A DNA stretch of 63,664 bases from CBFHWU01 sp965659665. Lineage in GTDB: Bacteria > Bacteroidota > Bacteroidia > Flavobacteriales > Flavobacteriaceae. Made by a program: the position numbers and the translations under genes. Position 1 is the first letter of the stretch, and the number at the start of each line of letters is the position of its first letter. The notes beneath the pieces are model-generated. The model made no database searches and was not told the origin of the DNA. It saw nothing but the letters and a program-made list of their open reading frames with translations. This document shows positions 1-8,507 of this stretch, piece by piece. Location of the stretch: positions 1-63,664 of the forward strand of contig CBFHWU010000006.1 in assembly GCA_965659665.1 (NCBI GenBank), read 5' to 3'.

Positions 1-418
1 TGTTGCAGGTGGTACAGCTGGTGTAAAGCCTACAACTGCTTCATGGAATGATTTAACCATTTCCTATATTGCTGGCGCATCTCAAAATTATGCTTTTAGA
101 ATAACTAAAAGCTGGGGAAATGCAGGGGCAGATTTTGATAACATATCTTTAGTTTGTACAAACTGTTCTACAGCCTCAGTTTCTAAAATTAACGATTTCC
201 AATTCAATATTTACCCGAACCCTGCAAAAGAGCGTTTAAGATTACAAACAGAGCTGCCATTGGAGCGCGTGGATATTTTTTCACTTACAGGTTCCAAAGT
301 ACTATCGCAATCATACACAGAAGAAGTAGAAATAGGCATGCTTTCAAAAGGTGTTTATATGCTTCAAGCTACCTCTAGTGACGGCAGGGTTGCTACGCAA
401 AAACTAATAAAACAATAA
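1..418 (+). CDS. C-terminal part of a T9SS-sorted secreted protein
   Basis: This is an open frame entering from the left edge (first full codon at base 2) and ending at the TAA at 416-418; only about 138 C-terminal residues are visible. The first 60 residues look like the end of a beta-sandwich module ('WGNAGADFDNISLVC'). The last 75 or so have the type A T9SS sorting pattern: 'FNIYPNPAKERL', then 'VDIFSLTGSKVL' and 'LSKGVYMLQA', ending in 'KLIKQ'. Proteins with this tail cross the outer membrane by the T9SS and are anchored to the surface or released. The catalytic or binding part lies outside the window, so its function cannot be given. A terminator hairpin follows 22 bases after the stop, so the gene ends its transcript. 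Confidence 0.85.
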   Translation, partial: VAGGTAGVKPTTASWNDLTISYIAGASQNYAFRITKSWGNAGADFDNISLVCTNCSTASVSKINDFQFNIYPNPAKERLRLQTELPLERVDIFSLTGSKVLSQSYTEEVEIGMLSKGVYMLQATSSDGRVATQKLIKQ

Positions 419-440
419 CTGTTTGATTTCCATTTAACTG

Positions 441-474
441 AAAACTTCCTTGAGTAATCACTTAGGGAAGTTTT
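441..474 (+). terminator. Rho-independent terminator
   Basis: An inverted repeat, AAAACTTCC (441-449) against GGAAGTTTT (466-474), has a 16-base loop that closes further by a T-G pair. It ends in a T-run and lies 22 bases after the stop of the first gene and just before the Dabb gene. The A and T tails make it able to act on both strands. Confidence 0.7.
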
Positions 475-491
475 GTAATAAAAAGAGAGGA

Positions 492-791
492 ATGTATACA
501 CACATAGTGCTTTGGAAACTAAAAGAAAATGCCAATGGCATGACACATGCCGAATTGACTCAAGAGGTAAAACGACGTTTGGACGAACTCCCCTCGCACA
601 TCCCCGAAATCATATCTTATGAAACAGGTATAAATATTGGTGATTATGGCGCATCTTTTTTTGATGTAAGTTTAATATCAACTTTTCAAAATAAAGACAG
701 CTTTTGGGCCTACACCAAATACCCCATTCACGATGATGTGGTAGCTTACATACAATCTGTTCAAGAAGCCGAGGAAATTGTAGACTATTAA
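492..791 (+). CDS. Dabb-domain (stress-responsive alpha/beta barrel) protein
   Basis: This 99-residue cytoplasmic protein has no signal peptide. The opening 'MYTHIVLWKLKE' and the closing 'HDDVVAYIQSVQEAEEIVDY' are the Dabb ferredoxin-like barrel pattern: a His on the first strand and a helix ending in V-x-x-Y. The start is the ATG at 492, preceded by AGAGAGGA; a longer frame from 450 would begin inside the terminator hairpin and is less likely. Dabb proteins form small dimers, and some are enzymes on small molecules, but most have unknown roles. It lies 97 bases before a sugar-acid dehydratase operon on the same strand, so a part in that pathway is possible but unproven. It is not the L-rhamnose mutarotase family, whose motifs are absent. 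Confidence 0.75.
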   Translation: MYTHIVLWKLKENANGMTHAELTQEVKRRLDELPSHIPEIISYETGINIGDYGASFFDVSLISTFQNKDSFWAYTKYPIHDDVVAYIQSVQEAEEIVDY

Positions 792-888
792 TACAAAAGG
801 TAATTTTTGATTATCATACGATAAACAACGGCAAACAGTGTTCTATTTGAATAATTAGTTTGCGAAAACTTTATGTAAATTATAATTA

Positions 889-2058
889 ATGATAACGATT
901 TCCAACATTGAGACCTATGTACTCAAAGATTCATTAGAGAAAAACTTCTTTTTTTCTCAATGGGAATACTCTGAGCGCTGTATTTGTATTGTCAAAATTT
1001 CTTGTACTGATGGAACTTATGGCTGGGGTGAGGGTTATGGCCCTGCTGACATCCTTGAGTCTGGCATCGACTTTTTAAAACCCCAAGTAATTGGAGGAAA
1101 TCCAATGCATAACGAAGTTATTTGGAACAATATGTACCGTAAAACACTAGATTTTGCACGTCGTGGTGTTTTGGTGGCTTCCATGAGTGCTATTGATATC
1201 GCGATATGGGACATAAAAGGTAAACTACTGAATCAACCTGTTGGTACGATAATGGGAGGAGTACACAGAGATCATGTAGTTCCTTATGCTACTGGGATGT
1301 ATTTTACAGAAAAAGACAATCCATCAAAAGACTTTGAATCTGAAGCTAAAAACTATTTGGACAAAGGGTTTAAGGCCATAAAAATGAAAGTAGGTTTAGG
1401 AATTGATCGCGATGTAGCCAACGTAAAACACTTACGTTCACTCCTTGGAGATAACATCAAGTTAATGATCGACTCCAACCACGCTTATACCTACATGGAA
1501 GCGTTGGAACTATCAAAAAAATTAGAACCTTATCTTATCTCTTGGTTTGAAGAACCCGTTTCACCGGAGTTTTACGAACAATATGCTGAACTGCGCCAAA
1601 AAACAACTATTCCTATTGCAGGTGGTGAGTGTGAGTATTTGCGTTTTGGGTTTCATCAGCTACTTAAAAACAAATCTGTTGATATTATTCAGCCAGATAT
1701 CTGTGCTTGTGGCGGACTTACCGAAGCCAAGCGTATTGCCTCTTTAGCTTCTACCTATGGGGTTGATGTGGTGCCACACACATGGGGAAGTTCGATTGGG
1801 TTACACGTAGCATTACATTTTATTTCCAATTTAGAATCTGTTCCAGGACGCATGTTTAGTCCCGACTTTTTATTGGAATTTGATCAAACCGAAAATGCCT
1901 TGCGTGAGCAATTAACTTTCCCTAAATTAGAAATGGAGAATGGAAAAATTAAAGTGCCTACAGCCCCTGGTCTAGGGCTAGAGGTAAATCAGGAGGCGCT
2001 TGAAAAATTCACGGTTAAAACAAATGGGGTTGCTCATATTAAAGAATTTTTAAAATAG
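889..2058 (+). CDS. Enolase-superfamily sugar-acid dehydratase (mandelate racemase subgroup)
   Basis: This 389-residue cytoplasmic enzyme has the family's capping domain (residues 1-125) and barrel. The catalytic set is complete: K165-x-K167 ('AIKMKVG'), metal ligands D195 ('MIDSNHAY'), E221 ('FEEP') and E247 ('AGGECEY'), and the D270/H297 pair ('IIQPD', 'VVPHTWG'). Family knowledge says such enzymes remove water from an aldonic acid (for example fuconate, rhamnonate, galactonate or a pentonate) to give a 2-keto-3-deoxy acid. The gene is followed after 4 bases by an aldehyde dehydrogenase, then a keto-deoxy-acid aldolase and a RhaT-like permease, which makes dehydration of a (deoxy)sugar acid the best reading. 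The exact substrate is not readable from the sequence. Confidence 0.85.
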   Translation: MITISNIETYVLKDSLEKNFFFSQWEYSERCICIVKISCTDGTYGWGEGYGPADILESGIDFLKPQVIGGNPMHNEVIWNNMYRKTLDFARRGVLVASMSAIDIAIWDIKGKLLNQPVGTIMGGVHRDHVVPYATGMYFTEKDNPSKDFESEAKNYLDKGFKAIKMKVGLGIDRDVANVKHLRSLLGDNIKLMIDSNHAYTYMEALELSKKLEPYLISWFEEPVSPEFYEQYAELRQKTTIPIAGGECEYLRFGFHQLLKNKSVDIIQPDICACGGLTEAKRIASLASTYGVDVVPHTWGSSIGLHVALHFISNLESVPGRMFSPDFLLEFDQTENALREQLTFPKLEMENGKIKVPTAPGLGLEVNQEALEKFTVKTNGVAHIKEFLK

Positions 2059-2062
2059 TCGT

Positions 2063-3499
2063 ATGAAATTCGGATACAAAAAATTGTATATCGGGGGTGC
2101 ACTTGTTGACAGCGTATCTCAAACCAAAGCAGATGTTATTTGCCCAGCCAACGGTCAATCTATAGCGCAAATTGCACAGGCTGGAAAGCAAGATGCCGAA
2201 AATGCGCTTGCTGCAGCCCAAAAAGGGTTTGCATACTGGTCAAAGCTATCCCTTTCCGATAGAAACGATTGGATGGTTAAGCTTCGTACTGCTGTTTTGG
2301 AAAACGAGCATTTACTTCGTTCTGCGATTGTATATGAAATGGGTAAAACCTATGCTGCAGCCTATGAAGATATTGAGGCAGTAATCAATGCGTTGGATTG
2401 GTATCCAAATGCCATGAAAAACTTGCGTGACGAGCAAATTCCAGATTACGAAAATACCCATACACACAAAATGATTCAACAACCTGCAGGCGTGGCTGTA
2501 GCCTATCTGGCATGGAATTTCCCATTGCTAAATGTTGGCTTCAAATTAGGTCCTGCACTGGCTTCGGGCTGCTCGATTATCATTAAGCCTTCTGCACTTT
2601 CGCCACTATCGGCTTATATCCTTGGTGAAATTATGCAAGGTATTGATTTTCCAGCTGGGGTAGTTAACATTTTATCTGGCCCAACCAGCGAGGTGGCTAC
2701 AACCTTAACCAAAAGTAAAATCCCTTCAGTGATCACCATGATTGGCTCTACGGCAACGGGACAACGCGTTATTGCTGACAGCGCCACGTCGATCAAGAAA
2801 TTGAGCATGGAGTTGGGTGGAAATGCCCCCTTTATTGTTTTTGACGATGCAGATATCGATAAGGCACTAGATTTGGCTATCGGTATCAAGTTTGGAAATA
2901 GTGGTCAAATATGTGTCGCAGCTAACCGATTTTTTGTTCACAGTAGTTTGTATGATACTTTCCTACAACAATATGTTAAACGTGCCAATGCTCTCAAGCT
3001 AGGCTTTGGTCTTGACCAAAAACCTGACATGGGTCCTATGGTTACCCGCCATGACCGCGACCGCATGTTTGAACTTATTCAAGATGCCACAAACAAAGGG
3101 GCTACCCTACTAACCGGCGGAAATATACCTAAAGGAATGGAAGTTGGTAACTGGATGGAACCCACTGTTATTTCAGACATGACATCTGATATGCGTCTGT
3201 TTCGAGAAGAAACTTTTGGACCTATTGCTCCGTTTATGTCTTTTGAAACAGACGAGGAGGTATTAGCCTATGCCAACGATACCGAATTTGGATTGGCGTC
3301 ATATATCTTTACCAATAACAATCAACGCATACATCATTTTTCTAAACATCTGGACTTCGGTGAAGTACAAGTCAATGGCGTTAAATATGCGATTTATCTC
3401 CCACATGGCGGTATCAAAAACAGTGGTATTGGTCATGATTGTTCGCACTTAGCATTGGAAGATTATTTAGTTAAAAAGCGTGTTTCTGTAGCAATATAA
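2063..3499 (+). CDS. NAD(P)-dependent aldehyde dehydrogenase
   Basis: A 478-residue member of the ALDH superfamily, of normal length. It shows the cofactor-binding segment ('YLAWNFPLLNVGFKLGPA'), the general base E250 in 'MELGGNAPF', the catalytic C284 in 'SGQICVAANRF', and the late 'EETFGPIAPF' motif. It oxidises an aldehyde to an acid in the cytoplasm. Sitting between a sugar-acid dehydratase and a 2-keto-3-deoxy aldolase, it most likely oxidises the aldehyde the aldolase releases (lactaldehyde from a deoxyhexonate, glycolaldehyde from a pentonate). Succinate-semialdehyde-type activity is an alternative that cannot be excluded. It starts 4 bases after the dehydratase and stops 1 base before the aldolase, so the genes are translationally tight. 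Confidence 0.9.
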   Translation: MKFGYKKLYIGGALVDSVSQTKADVICPANGQSIAQIAQAGKQDAENALAAAQKGFAYWSKLSLSDRNDWMVKLRTAVLENEHLLRSAIVYEMGKTYAAAYEDIEAVINALDWYPNAMKNLRDEQIPDYENTHTHKMIQQPAGVAVAYLAWNFPLLNVGFKLGPALASGCSIIIKPSALSPLSAYILGEIMQGIDFPAGVVNILSGPTSEVATTLTKSKIPSVITMIGSTATGQRVIADSATSIKKLSMELGGNAPFIVFDDADIDKALDLAIGIKFGNSGQICVAANRFFVHSSLYDTFLQQYVKRANALKLGFGLDQKPDMGPMVTRHDRDRMFELIQDATNKGATLLTGGNIPKGMEVGNWMEPTVISDMTSDMRLFREETFGPIAPFMSFETDEEVLAYANDTEFGLASYIFTNNNQRIHHFSKHLDFGEVQVNGVKYAIYLPHGGIKNSGIGHDCSHLALEDYLVKKRVSVAI

Positions 3500-3500
3500 T

Positions 3501-4265
3501 ATGATAAAAAATAGCTTAAAGTCACGACTTTTAAATGGGGAGACTCTTTATGGCCCATTCTGCAAACTTCAGGACCCTAGTATAGTTGAAATTGCAGCTT
3601 TAGCAGGGTTTGATTTTGTAATATTGGATATGGAACATGGCCCATTGAGTGTGGAAAGTGTTCAAAATCTCAATCGAGCAGCACAAGCGCAAAACCTTGA
3701 AGTAGTTGTTCGTGTAACAGAGAATAATCCCACCAACATTCAGCGCGTTCTTGATATTGGTGTTCGTTCCATTCAGGTGCCACAAGTTTGTACAAAAGCA
3801 GATGCAAATAAATTAATCATAGCAAGTTATTTTCATCCTCAAGGGGAACGAGGTATGTGTAGATATGTGCGTGCTGCAGCGTATACTAAAACAGCTAAAC
3901 AAACTTATTTTTCATCAGCGAACTCAGACACATTAACTATTGTACATATTGAGGGGCTAGCGGGAATAAAAAACTTAGCTGAAATCGTAAGCATGGATGG
4001 GATTGACGTGATTTTCTTGGGACCATATGACTTGTCGCAATCTTGTGGTGTCCCTGGAGAAGTACATCATCCAGATGTAATAAGTAAAATGAAAGAAGCT
4101 GTCACACTTGCCAAAACAAACAATAAAATTATTGGTACTTTTTGCGAAAGCTCCTCAGAGGCGCACAAATGGCGTGACCTTGGGGTTCAGTATATTTCCT
4201 ATGCTGTTGATGTAGGTATTATCTTAAACGCCTACAAAACAATCACATCACAACTTAAAAACTAA
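3501..4265 (+). CDS. HpcH/HpaI-family class II 2-keto-3-deoxy-acid aldolase
   Basis: This 254-residue protein matches the usual length (250-265) of the HpcH/HpaI family. Visible motifs are 'ILDMEHGP' with the catalytic base H46, 'GVRSIQVPQV', the metal-binding Glu in 'VHIEGLAGI', and Asp in 'FLGPYDLSQSCGVPG'. Relatives such as RhmA and GarL split 2-keto-3-deoxy-rhamnonate, -lyxonate or -glucarate into pyruvate and an aldehyde, using a divalent metal. With the upstream dehydratase and ALDH it completes a route from sugar acid to pyruvate plus an oxidised two- or three-carbon acid. No sugar dehydrogenase or lactonase for the first steps is visible here. Confidence 0.88.
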   Translation: MIKNSLKSRLLNGETLYGPFCKLQDPSIVEIAALAGFDFVILDMEHGPLSVESVQNLNRAAQAQNLEVVVRVTENNPTNIQRVLDIGVRSIQVPQVCTKADANKLIIASYFHPQGERGMCRYVRAAAYTKTAKQTYFSSANSDTLTIVHIEGLAGIKNLAEIVSMDGIDVIFLGPYDLSQSCGVPGEVHHPDVISKMKEAVTLAKTNNKIIGTFCESSSEAHKWRDLGVQYISYAVDVGIILNAYKTITSQLKN

Positions 4266-4277
4266 AATTTTACGATT

Positions 4278-5321
4278 ATGGAATCTATAATATTACCTTT
4301 TTTTTTGATAATCATAGCCAGTTTATTCCAAGGATCATTTGGAGTCGGAATGAAATACATGGCACCACTGAAATGGGAAAACTGGTGGCTGGTTCATGTG
4401 TCCATAGCCATGGTACTTTTTCCACTGATATGGACTTTCATGTCTGTTTCAGGCTTCATACCAGTGATTGAAGATGTATTTGCGGACCCGATGGCACAAC
4501 GAGCCGCTTACCTAGCTATATTATTTGGATTTCTGTGGGGAATTGGAGGGATCATGTTTGGTGTTAGTGTTCCCTACATCGGATTATCATTAACCATGGG
4601 AATAGTGATGGGTATAGCCGGAACTCTAGGTGCGCTTATTCCTCTGCTTCAAAATCCAAATGCAAGCAGTTTACCTCAATTTCCTTACGTAATTGCAGGA
4701 CTTGTTATCACCATTGTAGGGGTAGTATTAACTGCAAAAGCAGGTATAGATCGCGACAAATTACAAGGAACCTCATCTCTTTCGGGGGGTAATATTGTAA
4801 AAGGAATTATTATCGCTGTTACTTGTGGAATACTGTCTTCTCTGTTAGCTGTAGGACATACAAACGTAAATGACGATGTTACCCTTATGGCCGAAACTTA
4901 TGGGATCAATGGTCGGAATGCCAGCCTGATTGCTTGGCTTATTGTCTTTATTGGTGCATATTCTATGAATGCATTATATAGTCTTGTATTAATAGTGAAA
5001 AACAAAAGCTGGTCTAATTTTTCGGTTGCTGGATCCAAAAAAGCTTATTTATGGTCGATTATTGCAGGTTTATGTTGGTTTGCAGCATTGGGTTTATATG
5101 GCCAAGGCGCTGCACTCATGAACGGTGCTTCCAATAATAACCTGGGCAATATTGTGGGATGGCCCATGTTACTAGGCTTATCGCTTATTGTAAGTAATGT
5201 TTGGGCATATAGGTCTGGTGAATGGAAAGGGGCAAAAAAACCATTTAACGTATTACTCGTTGGTTTGATCGTACTGATTTTAGCCTCGGTAATATTAGGT
5301 TATTCCAATAGCTTAAGCTAA
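4278..5321 (+). CDS. RhaT-like sugar/proton symporter
   Basis: A 347-residue integral inner-membrane protein with about ten hydrophobic segments, close in length to E. coli RhaT (344). The N-terminal 'GVGMKYMAPLKWENWW' resembles the RhaT/DMT-superfamily pattern in which small residues in helix 1 are followed by a 'W-E' loop. It probably brings the operon's sugar across the inner membrane with protons; L-rhamnose or another 6-deoxy sugar is suggested only by family resemblance. It is the last gene of the operon, 12 bases after the aldolase stop, and its stop overlaps the convergent AraC gene by 4 bases. Confidence 0.8.
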   Translation: MESIILPFFLIIIASLFQGSFGVGMKYMAPLKWENWWLVHVSIAMVLFPLIWTFMSVSGFIPVIEDVFADPMAQRAAYLAILFGFLWGIGGIMFGVSVPYIGLSLTMGIVMGIAGTLGALIPLLQNPNASSLPQFPYVIAGLVITIVGVVLTAKAGIDRDKLQGTSSLSGGNIVKGIIIAVTCGILSSLLAVGHTNVNDDVTLMAETYGINGRNASLIAWLIVFIGAYSMNALYSLVLIVKNKSWSNFSVAGSKKAYLWSIIAGLCWFAALGLYGQGAALMNGASNNNLGNIVGWPMLLGLSLIVSNVWAYRSGEWKGAKKPFNVLLVGLIVLILASVILGYSNSLS

Positions 5322-6190
5322 ACGAGTTGATTTAGCCTATGGTATTTTTTTTTGTATTCGCTGGCAGATATTCCTTTAATGGACTTGAAGACACGATTAA
5401 AGCTTGAAAAAGAGTTAAAGCCAGTATCGTGGCATATTTGAGATATGGACTTGCGACTGTTGATTATCATCTGACATGCCCTGCTAACCCGATATTCACG
5501 GATAAATTGAAAAGCAGTTTTTCCAGTTCTATCTTTGAAGTACCTACAAAAAGAGTTAGTTGTCATATAAGACAAATCCGATAGTTCTTGTAAACTAATC
5601 TCACGTACATAATTTTCAACAATAAAATTGATCACACGTTGTAGTCTACCTTCTTCTTGGCTATTTCCAGCTTTTAATTTGAACCCCTCAGATGCTAGTG
5701 ATCTGACGGATTCAATCTGAGACAAGTGATGTAATAAATCAAGCAACATAATAAGTCGAGGAGCACCACTTGATTCCGTAATATTAATGATTTTTTTTAG
5801 TAAAGAAATACTGTGGTGGTGTTGAAAAATTATGCCCCTTCTAGATCCGATAATTAAGCGTTTTACATTTGAAAATTCAGGAACATTTTCAATAAACTTA
5901 TTTATGAGCGCAGGCTTGAATTTGATGACGATATAATCAACCTCTGCAGTGGAATCGGACTGTTCGTTTTTAAACAAATGAGGAATTTCACTACCCAATA
6001 GCACCAATTCATTTTCATTAAAATATTCCATACTGTCACCAACAATACGAACCCCTGTACCTTTTATGGGATAAAGTAACTCAAGTTCTTCGTGATAGTG
6101 CCAGTCCACGCCAAAGTAGGGAATGGTTTTTCGGTCAACAAAAAAACTTTGATGATCCTTTTTTTCAGAAATAACGTACTTAAGCTGCAT
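5318..6190 (-). CDS. AraC-family transcriptional regulator with cupin sensor domain
   Basis: This 290-residue protein has an N-terminal cupin-like pocket ('VDWHYHEELELLYPIKG', residues 29-45, with the His-His-Glu set) and a C-terminal pair of helix-turn-helix motifs from about residue 185 ('ISLQELSDLSYMTTNSF', then 'ISQICHDTGFNSFSSFNR' and the closing 'GISASEYKKKY'). It is cytoplasmic and expected to bind a sugar or sugar-derived ligand. It converges with the sugar-acid operon, overlapping the permease stop, and lies 73 bases downstream of a sulfatase on its own strand. Control of the neighbouring dehydratase/RhaT operon is the most natural guess (RhaS/RhaR-like), but it could also act on the sulfatase side. 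Confidence 0.88.
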   Translation of the reverse strand: MQLKYVISEKKDHQSFFVDRKTIPYFGVDWHYHEELELLYPIKGTGVRIVGDSMEYFNENELVLLGSEIPHLFKNEQSDSTAEVDYIVIKFKPALINKFIENVPEFSNVKRLIIGSRRGIIFQHHHSISLLKKIINITESSGAPRLIMLLDLLHHLSQIESVRSLASEGFKLKAGNSQEEGRLQRVINFIVENYVREISLQELSDLSYMTTNSFCRYFKDRTGKTAFQFIREYRVSRACQMIINSRKSISQICHDTGFNSFSSFNRVFKSIKGISASEYKKKYHRLNQLV

Positions 6191-6263
6191 GTAGTTGTTT
6201 GTGTAAAAATAACAAATTAAATGATCAATAAAATACTGATGATAAAATTGAGGATTTACTAAA

Positions 6264-7922
6264 TTAGTATTTTTCCAAAATTTGAATTCCTTGAGGAACC
6301 ATTGGATAGGTCATCCTTTTCAATAATGTTCTAAAATACTTCAGTTTTTGATGGTCATTATTAAAAACCAAATTGTTTCTTTCTTTGGGGTCAAACCGAT
6401 TGTAATACAGTTCCTCTTGACCTGTATTATATACAATATATCTGTAGTCTTTGGAACGGATAGAGTAATGATGGTTTGATGGTATGTCTTTATTGGAATC
6501 AGCGCTGTAAACAACGGACAAGGCACCTTTTGGCCCTGACCATTCAGCAGTTGCGGGGTTATGTAAAAATGGTACCAAAGAATGACCATCCAAAGAATGT
6601 CCTTTATCATTCTTTTTAGTTTCATCATTGATATTTGTCAAATCTAAAACCGTTGGATAAATGTCGATGAGCGAAACGGGCTGTTCCACCACGCTGTTGG
6701 GTGTGGTTAATGCAGGGACCCTAATAATCAATGGAACACGTGTGCTTTCTTCCCAAAGGGAATTCTTGTAAATATGATCTTTTTCGCCCATAGTCCAGCC
6801 ATGATCGCTGGTAAGAATAACAATAGTATTCTCTTTTAAACTACTGTTGTTTATGGCATTCATGACCTGTCCAACATTATCATCCACAGCAGACACACAG
6901 GCCAAATAGGCTTGGGTAAATCGCTTTAAACCCTCCAATGGATCATCATAAGATGCCACCAAATTTTGGAACATCTCTACTGAACGTGTCTTTCGATTTT
7001 TGGTTTCAAATTGATCCACTAAGTGCAAATACGTATCTTCTTTATCATTGGGTAATATATCGGCTGTTTGGATACTGTCTAAAGGATACATATCGAAATA
7101 CTTTTGCGGAACAATAAGCGGGGTGTGTGGACGAATAAATCCAACAGACAAGAAAAAGGGGATGTCATCGTCTTTTTCAGCCAACTGTAACAAACGTTTT
7201 TCTGCCCAATGAGCATTTATTTCATCAGGGGTCAAATCTCGATCTTCATCATTGTTATAATGAAATTCTTGGCCCCCTCGAAAACCACCATAAGACCACC
7301 ATAATCTTTCTCCATTTAGAGAATCGCCTTCAATATTTTTTAGAGGACCATACGACCCGTCAATGGCACCACCACCCATATTAAGTTCGTCAACAAGTCG
7401 ATTGGTTCTAAAAGGTACTGGAACATCTGGATGTGCAATAGCTTTCTTTTTGCGGTCATAATCACCTGCATAAGCCACTGGACTATAATCTGGATTATAC
7501 TTAAATTCAGACCATAGTTCTTTTTTGTTGTGGTGCAAAACTTTACCACTACCAATAACCTTATAACCCGATTCTTTACACTTTTCCATCAGGGTTTTGG
7601 TGTTGGCCAATACCTGATTGTCTAACCAAGAGCTCATCCAAAAATGTGAAGAATTATGCGGATAAACTCCAGTAAACATACTGGCTCGAGACGGACCACA
7701 CATGGGGTTGTTTGAATAGGCGCGTTTGAACACAGTACCAGATTTTGCAAGTGATTTAATATGAGGAGTTAAAGCTTGGGGGTGCCCGTCAAACCCCTGA
7801 GGATAATCGTTCAAATCATCGATTACAATAAGGACAACATTGGGCCTGGTAATTTTTTGGCACATTAAGTCCTGAAAGGCCAACAAATTCAAGGCTAATA
7901 TAAAATGGATCAAAAAGCGCAT
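6264..7922 (-). CDS. S1-family sulfatase, iduronate-2-sulfatase-like (secreted)
   Basis: A 552-residue formylglycine-type sulfatase. A signal peptide covers residues 1-20. The start of the fold, 'VVLIVIDDLND', carries two metal-binding Asp. The modification motif C75-G-P-S-R is complete, and 'ILTSDHGWTMGEKDH' gives further metal ligands. The 'IRPHTPL' segment is shared with three other sulfatases of this locus and with iduronate-2-sulfatase-like enzymes. It should hydrolyse a sulfate ester on the polysaccharide or its oligomers, in the periplasm or outside. It is divergent from the GH10 gene at 8508, with 585 bases of non-coding DNA between them. Activity depends on a maturation enzyme not present in this window. 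Confidence 0.9.
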   Translation of the reverse strand: MRFLIHFILALNLLAFQDLMCQKITRPNVVLIVIDDLNDYPQGFDGHPQALTPHIKSLAKSGTVFKRAYSNNPMCGPSRASMFTGVYPHNSSHFWMSSWLDNQVLANTKTLMEKCKESGYKVIGSGKVLHHNKKELWSEFKYNPDYSPVAYAGDYDRKKKAIAHPDVPVPFRTNRLVDELNMGGGAIDGSYGPLKNIEGDSLNGERLWWSYGGFRGGQEFHYNNDEDRDLTPDEINAHWAEKRLLQLAEKDDDIPFFLSVGFIRPHTPLIVPQKYFDMYPLDSIQTADILPNDKEDTYLHLVDQFETKNRKTRSVEMFQNLVASYDDPLEGLKRFTQAYLACVSAVDDNVGQVMNAINNSSLKENTIVILTSDHGWTMGEKDHIYKNSLWEESTRVPLIIRVPALTTPNSVVEQPVSLIDIYPTVLDLTNINDETKKNDKGHSLDGHSLVPFLHNPATAEWSGPKGALSVVYSADSNKDIPSNHHYSIRSKDYRYIVYNTGQEELYYNRFDPKERNNLVFNNDHQKLKYFRTLLKRMTYPMVPQGIQILEKY

Positions 7923-8507
7923 ATCCTCATGAAATAAATATTAATGAATAAATTTATGAAAGATATCGTGATATATGTGTTTAATGGTAAAAAATGAGGA
8001 GATACCGATAATACACGATTCCATATATATTGGGTAAATGGAAACTTTCAATCAATATTAATTTTTAAAACAGTAAACCCGTCCATGGCGTAAACATTCA
8101 CTTATTTACTCAGTCCCATGATGAAAATTTACCATTTTTATAATTACAGAATAAAAGCTACCGTCTTTAATATTTAAAAAATCTAAGGAAATAATAATGT
8201 TAAAACAAAAAGTTATGATTGAGCGTCATTTGTAGTTATTTATACCGTACAATAAATGATCGTAATAAAAAGAATCTCCTCTTACGCTTCTATGAATCAA
8301 ATATGGTGTGTGACAATTATTTGAATCATGGTTGAGGACAAACAGATAAACGGATGTAGTGAAAAAAGTCACACATCACAAACGTTTAAATGGGGGATTA
8401 ATTTTTTGTTATCTAAACCTTAAAGATTGTTATTACAAGTTTTTGAACCAAAAGTTTCAATAAAAAAGCCCTAAAAAAACTAATTTTACACTGATAAAAA
8501 TTAAAAA
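7923..8507. other. Long divergent intergenic region
   Basis: These 585 bases separate the start codons of the first sulfatase (minus) and a GH10 xylanase (plus). No convincing reading frame or RNA gene is seen. The stretch is AT-rich, with a perfect 8-base palindrome AAACGTTT at 8380-8387 and a partial promoter-like TAATTTTA at 8481-8488, just before the xylanase start. It must hold the promoters and operators of both genes, but the sites cannot be fixed by eye. Confidence 0.5.

Noticed and set aside
450..491. A longer start for the Dabb gene at 450
   Set aside because: The extra codons lie in the terminator hairpin of the previous gene and give a non-family N-terminus.
492..791. Dabb protein as an L-rhamnose mutarotase
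   Set aside because: The neighbouring RhaT-like permease made this tempting, but the mutarotase sequence pattern is absent; only the general fold is shared.
8380..8387. AAACGTTT palindrome as a LacI-type operator
   Set aside because: It is a single 8-base palindrome in AT-rich DNA with no LacI-family gene nearby; chance is likely.
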